Shown in pieces: positions 36,487 to 38,995 of a stretch of DNA of 38,995 bases. The notes below the pieces were generated by a model. That model searched no databases. It worked only from the letters and a program-made list of their open reading frames with translations, and had not been told where the DNA came from. Each line of letters opens with the position of its first letter. Position 1 is the stretch's first letter. The position numbers were made by a program, and so were the translations under genes. Source of the DNA: an uncultured Collinsella sp. (GTDB taxonomy: Bacteria > Actinomycetota > Coriobacteriia > Coriobacteriales > Coriobacteriaceae); NCBI GenBank assembly GCA_900545605.1, contig UQZL01000019.1:1-38995 (forward strand). The letters run 5' to 3'.

Positions 36487-37026
36487 CTACTCGGCAGCAG
36501 CCTCAGTCTCGACCTCGGCGGTCTCGGCCTCGGCGACCTCAGCGGCCTCCTCGACCTCAGCCTCGGCAGCGAGCTCCTCGGCGGTAACGCCGACGAGAAC
36601 GACAACCTCGGCCTTGATCTCGCGGTACAGCGAGATGGCAACGGTGTGGGCACCGGCAACCTTGATGGGCTTACCGAGCTCGACGCGCTTGCGGTCGATG
36701 TCCATACCGAGCTGAGCCTTGATGGCGTCAGCGACCATAGCGGCGGTAACGGAGCCAAAGAGGATGCCCTCGTCGCCGACCTTGACGTCAACGGTGACCG
36801 TCTTGCCCTCGAAGGCAGCCTTGGTCTCGTTGGCGGTAGCCAGACGGACGGCCTCGCGCTTGGCGATGTTGTTGCGACGCTCGTCAAGCTGCTTGAGGTT
36901 GCCCTTGGTGGCGGCAACAGCGAGCTTCTTGGGGAACAGGAAGTTCTCAGCGTAACCCTGAGCGACCTCTACGACGTCACCCTCGCCGCCCTTGCCCTTG
37001 ATCTCATCGAGAAGAATAACCTTCAT
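36487..37026 (-). CDS. rplI: 50S ribosomal protein bL9
   Basis: A 179-residue protein of the large ribosomal subunit. The N-terminal domain MKVILLDEIKGKGGEGDVVEVAQGYAENFL (in parts) with PKKLAVAAT is typical, joined by a long helix to the C-terminal domain. The usual bL9 length is about 150. The last 30 residues form an Ala/Glu-rich tail (EVEEAAEVAEAETAEVETE, in parts) absent from most relatives. Fourth gene of the rpsF operon; 15 nt after rpsR. Confidence 0.97.
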   Translation of the reverse strand: MKVILLDEIKGKGGEGDVVEVAQGYAENFLFPKKLAVAATKGNLKQLDERRNNIAKREAVRLATANETKAAFEGKTVTVDVKVGDEGILFGSVTAAMVADAIKAQLGMDIDRKRVELGKPIKVAGAHTVAISLYREIKAEVVVLVGVTAEELAAEAEVEEAAEVAEAETAEVETEAAAE

Positions 37027-37041
37027 GATGCGTCTCCCTTC

Positions 37042-37308
37042 TTAGCCGCGGTCGCGGTTGCCACGAGAGGAAACCACGGGGACGGTGTACGGCAGGAGAG
37101 CCATCTCGCGGGCGCGCTTGATGGCGTTGGCGATGTCATGCTGATGCTGCGTGCAAGCGCCAGTGACGCGACGGGGCTTGATCTTGCCACGGTCGGTCAT
37201 GTACTTACGGAGAAGCTGAGTGTCCTTATAGTCGATGAACTCAGTGTTCTCCTTGCAGAACTGGCAGTACTTACGACGCGGCTGACGTGCAGAAAAATCA
37301 TTAGCCAT
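37042..37308 (-). CDS. rpsR: 30S ribosomal protein bS18
   Basis: An 88-residue small-subunit protein that pairs with bS6. RRKYCQFCKENTEFIDYKDTQLL is the family start (in parts), and the CxxC suggests a zinc-site form. The core IKPRRVTGACTQHQHDIANAIKRAREMALLP (in parts) is standard. AAAGG lies about 10 nt before the ATG at 37308; the longer frame begins in the gap after ssb with no better site. Confidence 0.97.
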   Translation of the reverse strand: MANDFSARQPRRKYCQFCKENTEFIDYKDTQLLRKYMTDRGKIKPRRVTGACTQHQHDIANAIKRAREMALLPYTVPVVSSRGNRDRG

Positions 37309-37380
37309 GTCAAAATACCTTTCATTTGGCAACTTCGGCGAACCGAAGCCGCCTCTCACTCAAAAATAGGTGAACAACCC

Positions 37381-37833
37381 TTAGAACGGGATGTCCTCAT
37401 CGTAGACGTCGACCGCGGGCGGCGTAGCCACCGGCGCGGCAGGACGTGCTGCGGGCGCGGGAGCTGCGGGGGCGTAACCGCCCTGATCGTAGCCACCCTG
37501 GCCACCACGGGAGCTCATAAACTCGATCTCATCGACGATGACCTCAAGCTTGCTCCGGCGCTGGCCGTCGCGCTCCCAAGAGCTGTAGCGCAGCTTGCCC
37601 TCGATCGCGACCTTGTTTCCCTTTGCCAGGAAACGGTTCACGGCCTCGGCGCGGGTGCCGAACATGGTGCAGTCGACAAAGTTGGGATAGTCCTCCCACT
37701 CGCCAGTCTGCGCGTTGCGGCGACGATCGTTCACGGCAACGCCAAAGGACAGAACCTGGGTTCCGCCGGCGGTGGCGCGCAGCTCGGGATCGCGGGTGAG
37801 GTTACCGGTGATGTTCACTCGATTGATGCTCAT
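37381..37833 (-). CDS. ssb: Single-stranded DNA-binding protein
   Basis: A 150-residue protein that coats single-stranded DNA as a tetramer. The OB-fold covers residues 1-107 (INRVNITGNLTRDPELR, VDCTMFGTRAEAVNRFLAKG, VAIEGKLRYSSWE). A Gly/Pro/Ala-rich linker follows, and the C-terminal tip DEDIPF is the docking site for partner proteins. It lies between rpsF and rpsR, as in most Gram-positive bacteria. Confidence 0.98.
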   Translation of the reverse strand: MSINRVNITGNLTRDPELRATAGGTQVLSFGVAVNDRRRNAQTGEWEDYPNFVDCTMFGTRAEAVNRFLAKGNKVAIEGKLRYSSWERDGQRRSKLEVIVDEIEFMSSRGGQGGYDQGGYAPAAPAPAARPAAPVATPPAVDVYDEDIPF

Positions 37834-37881
37834 AACTCACTACTTCCTCTTGGGGCACAAGCCCAGTCCAAAACGACAGTC

Positions 37882-38175
37882 TTACTCCTGGTCGTCGCGA
37901 CGGACGATCATGTGGCGGACCACAGCGTCGGTGATGCGCAGGACGCGATCAAGCTCGGCGATCTGGGTAGGATCTGCGTGGAAGTTGATGAGGGTGTAGT
38001 CACCATCGGTGAGGTCGTTGATCTCGTAGGCGAGCTTGCGCTTGCCCCACTCGTCAACGGAGTCGACCTTGCCAGCGCCCTCAGCGATCGTGGTATCGAT
38101 ACGCTTCATAACAGCGAGACGAGTCTCGGGGTCGAGCGACGGGTCAACAAAGAACAGCAGTTCATAAGCCTTCAT
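37882..38175 (-). CDS. rpsF: 30S ribosomal protein bS6
   Basis: A 97-residue small-subunit protein that forms a pair with bS18. MKAYELLFFVDPSL, DEWGKRKLAYEINDLTDGDY and LDRVLRITDAVVRHMIVRRD match the family. The ATG at 38175 has a strong GGAGGTGA. It is the first gene of rpsF-ssb-rpsR-rplI. The leader contains a hairpin (38202-38230) that may take part in autoregulation by the S6:S18 pair. Confidence 0.98.
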   Translation of the reverse strand: MKAYELLFFVDPSLDPETRLAVMKRIDTTIAEGAGKVDSVDEWGKRKLAYEINDLTDGDYTLINFHADPTQIAELDRVLRITDAVVRHMIVRRDDQE

Positions 38176-38201
38176 ATTGTCACCTCCTCTGGGCAAATGT
38201 G

Positions 38202-38230
38202 GCTTCAGGTCGTGAAGGTGCGCCTGAAGC
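38202..38230 (-). promoter_or_regulatory. rpsF leader hairpin
   Basis: GCTTCAGG and CCTGAAGC pair around a 13-nt loop, 26 nt before the rpsF start codon. S6:S18 leaders in many bacteria hold a structured hairpin at this place, but I could not confirm the bulge with the conserved CCG. The rest of 38231-38635 shows no gene and no clear rpsF promoter; it holds a 10-bp palindrome GTTGATCAAC at 38536-38545. Confidence 0.35.
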
Positions 38231-38635
38231 AGGAAAAGACTTGGTAATAATATCTTTCAACCTCCTAGGCTGCAAGAATATGCAGCTACAACCTCATGAC
38301 CTCCACATATGCCCATACTCGCACGACGTTTCATGCGCATTCCAACCAAATGCTGACCAAAAGCTTGACGGATCTGTGGACAAGATACGGTGCCGTGAGG
38401 ACAAGCTGAGCCAAGTCGCAGGTCAACGGGCGCATGGTTGTGGTCGCAAAATGCATACCAGTGGCCCACAGCACCACCCAAAGATTTTTAAATTCATTGC
38501 CAAATCGCTTATAAATACCCCTTTTGAACAATTGAGTTGATCAACTACGCTGGTCGGAAGTCGTTTTTTGGCATCTCAAACCCCGCTGCAACGCCAAACG
38601 CGGCCAAGCGTTTTAAAAAATGCCAACTTTTCTGT

Positions 38636-38663
38636 TTGCACTTTGCGATTCCTCGTGTATACT
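38636..38663 (+). promoter_or_regulatory. Promoter of the tRNA-Ser genes
   Basis: TTGCAC (38636-38641), a 16-nt spacer and TATACT (38658-38663) lie 16 nt before the first tRNA gene. Since a terminator separates the two tRNAs, the second may depend on read-through or its own weak promoter. Confidence 0.7.
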
Positions 38664-38679
38664 GACTTTCGCATTTAAC

Positions 38680-38770
38680 GGAGAGTTGTCCGAGTGGCCG
38701 AAGGAGCACGATTGGAAATCGTGTAGGCGTCAAAAGCGTCTCCAGGGTTCAAATCCCTGACTCTCCGCCA
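38680..38770 (+). tRNA. tRNA-Ser (GGA anticodon)
   Basis: Class II tRNA with a long variable arm. The acceptor arms GGAGAGT and ACTCTCC are exact complements, the anticodon stem CACGA/TCGTG holds the loop TTGGAAA with anticodon GGA, and the T-arm has GGTTCAAATCC. CCA is encoded at 38768-38770. It reads UCC and UCU codons. Confidence 0.97.
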
Positions 38771-38779
38771 GTTAATTCC

Positions 38780-38809
38780 AAAGCAGGCCTTTGAGCCTGC
38801 TTTGTTTTT
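38780..38809 (+). terminator. Terminator after tRNA-Ser(GGA)
   Basis: AAAGCAGGC and GCCTGCTTT pair exactly around 6 nt, followed by GTTTTTA. Confidence 0.85.
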
Positions 38810-38818
38810 ACCCCACGC

Positions 38819-38909
38819 GGAGGGGTGGCAGAGTGGTTGAATGCGGCGGTCTCGAAAACCGTTTGGCCTGTATAAGGTCACGAGGGTTCGAATCCCTCCT
38901 CCTCCGCCA
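38819..38909 (+). tRNA. tRNA-Ser (CGA anticodon)
   Basis: Class II tRNA with a long variable arm. Acceptor arms GGAGGGG and CTCCTCC pair with one G-U. The anticodon loop CTCGAAA gives anticodon CGA, which reads UCG. The T-arm has GGTTCGAATCC, and CCA is encoded at 38907-38909. Confidence 0.97.
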
Positions 38910-38920
38910 TTTAGATTGAG

Positions 38921-38948
38921 AAAGCTCCCTAGAATGGGAGCTTTTTTG
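38921..38948 (+). terminator. Terminator after tRNA-Ser(CGA)
   Basis: AAAGCTCCC and GGGAGCTTT pair exactly around 6 nt and run into TTTTTT. The last 45 nt of the window hold a GC-rich imperfect palindrome (GGGGCGCGC with GCGCGCC) and no gene. Confidence 0.88.
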
Positions 38949-38995
38949 TTACGGGCTTTAGCCTGTGCGGGGCGCGCAGCGCGCCGCATCAGAAA

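Noticed and set aside
36475..38247. Frame of about 590 codons antisense to the ribosomal protein and ssb genes
   Set aside because: It crosses four certain genes and their gaps, without a start site or recognisable domain.
38187..38260. Possible 23-codon leader peptide before rpsF, starting at ATT after AGGAGG
   Set aside because: The binding-site-like sequence and a stop codon inside the rpsF ribosome binding site are suggestive, but the start would be ATT, and the frame overlaps the leader hairpin. Not supported well enough to call.
38257..38531. Short frames in the gene-free stretch upstream of rpsF
   Set aside because: No good ribosome binding site, no family features and low-quality composition; more likely non-coding.
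38675..38989. Open frame across the two tRNA-Ser genes, minus strand
   Set aside because: It is the antisense reading of two tRNAs, a well-known source of false protein calls (GGGGIRTLV-type products).

Overview
This window looks like the chromosome of a high-GC, Gram-positive gut actinobacterium of the class Coriobacteriia, most likely Collinsella. That is inferred from three things: a LuxR-type regulator fused to a 12-helix membrane domain, a sortase plus a wall-anchored protein with a LATTG signal, and the dense CTGTCCCC-bearing palindromes between genes. No rRNA or phylogenetic marker was compared. Nearly all genes lie on the minus strand. The exceptions are the LuxR regulator, one membrane protein, a GntR regulator and two tRNAs.

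Left end (1-4200): the start of an unidentified minus-strand gene runs off the edge. Next comes an unusual array of six 15-nt repeat arms in alternating orientation, spaced 40 nt apart, which falls in the 3' untranslated region of a large LATTG wall-anchored surface protein. A membrane LuxR-type regulator is divergent from the surface gene. Two near-identical TAGGTTC-N8-GAACCTA palindromes sit upstream of the partial gene and between the surface gene and the regulator.

4200-10520: a polar amino-acid ABC transporter operon (ATPase, Tat-lipoprotein binding protein, two permeases) ends in a cytidylate-kinase-like gene. It is followed by yqeY with a PrsA-like foldase, and by an orphan fructose/galactitol-type PTS EIIA.

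10590-18900: purF, purM and purN, with a convergent CmpB-type membrane protein upstream, then a divergent MoaE-like gene, a class B-type sortase with purE, and a YefM/RelE-type toxin-antitoxin pair.

19100-23370: a carbohydrate cassette with an HSL-family esterase, a GntR/UTRA regulator and mannose-family PTS EIIB, EIIC and EIID. A perfect 38-bp palindrome precedes EIIB, and a degenerate copy of its core lies between the esterase and regulator genes. The two sites suggest one repressor controlling the whole cassette.

23450-36300: carA-carB, a conserved membrane protein with an ABC exporter, a NUDIX hydrolase with purD, and purA with dnaB. 36400-38995: rplI, rpsR, ssb and rpsF in the classic order, then two tRNA-Ser genes (GGA and CGA), each with its own terminator. 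Five purine genes beyond purF are scattered over this one region, together with both carbamoyl-phosphate synthase subunits, so nucleotide synthesis is its dominant housekeeping theme.
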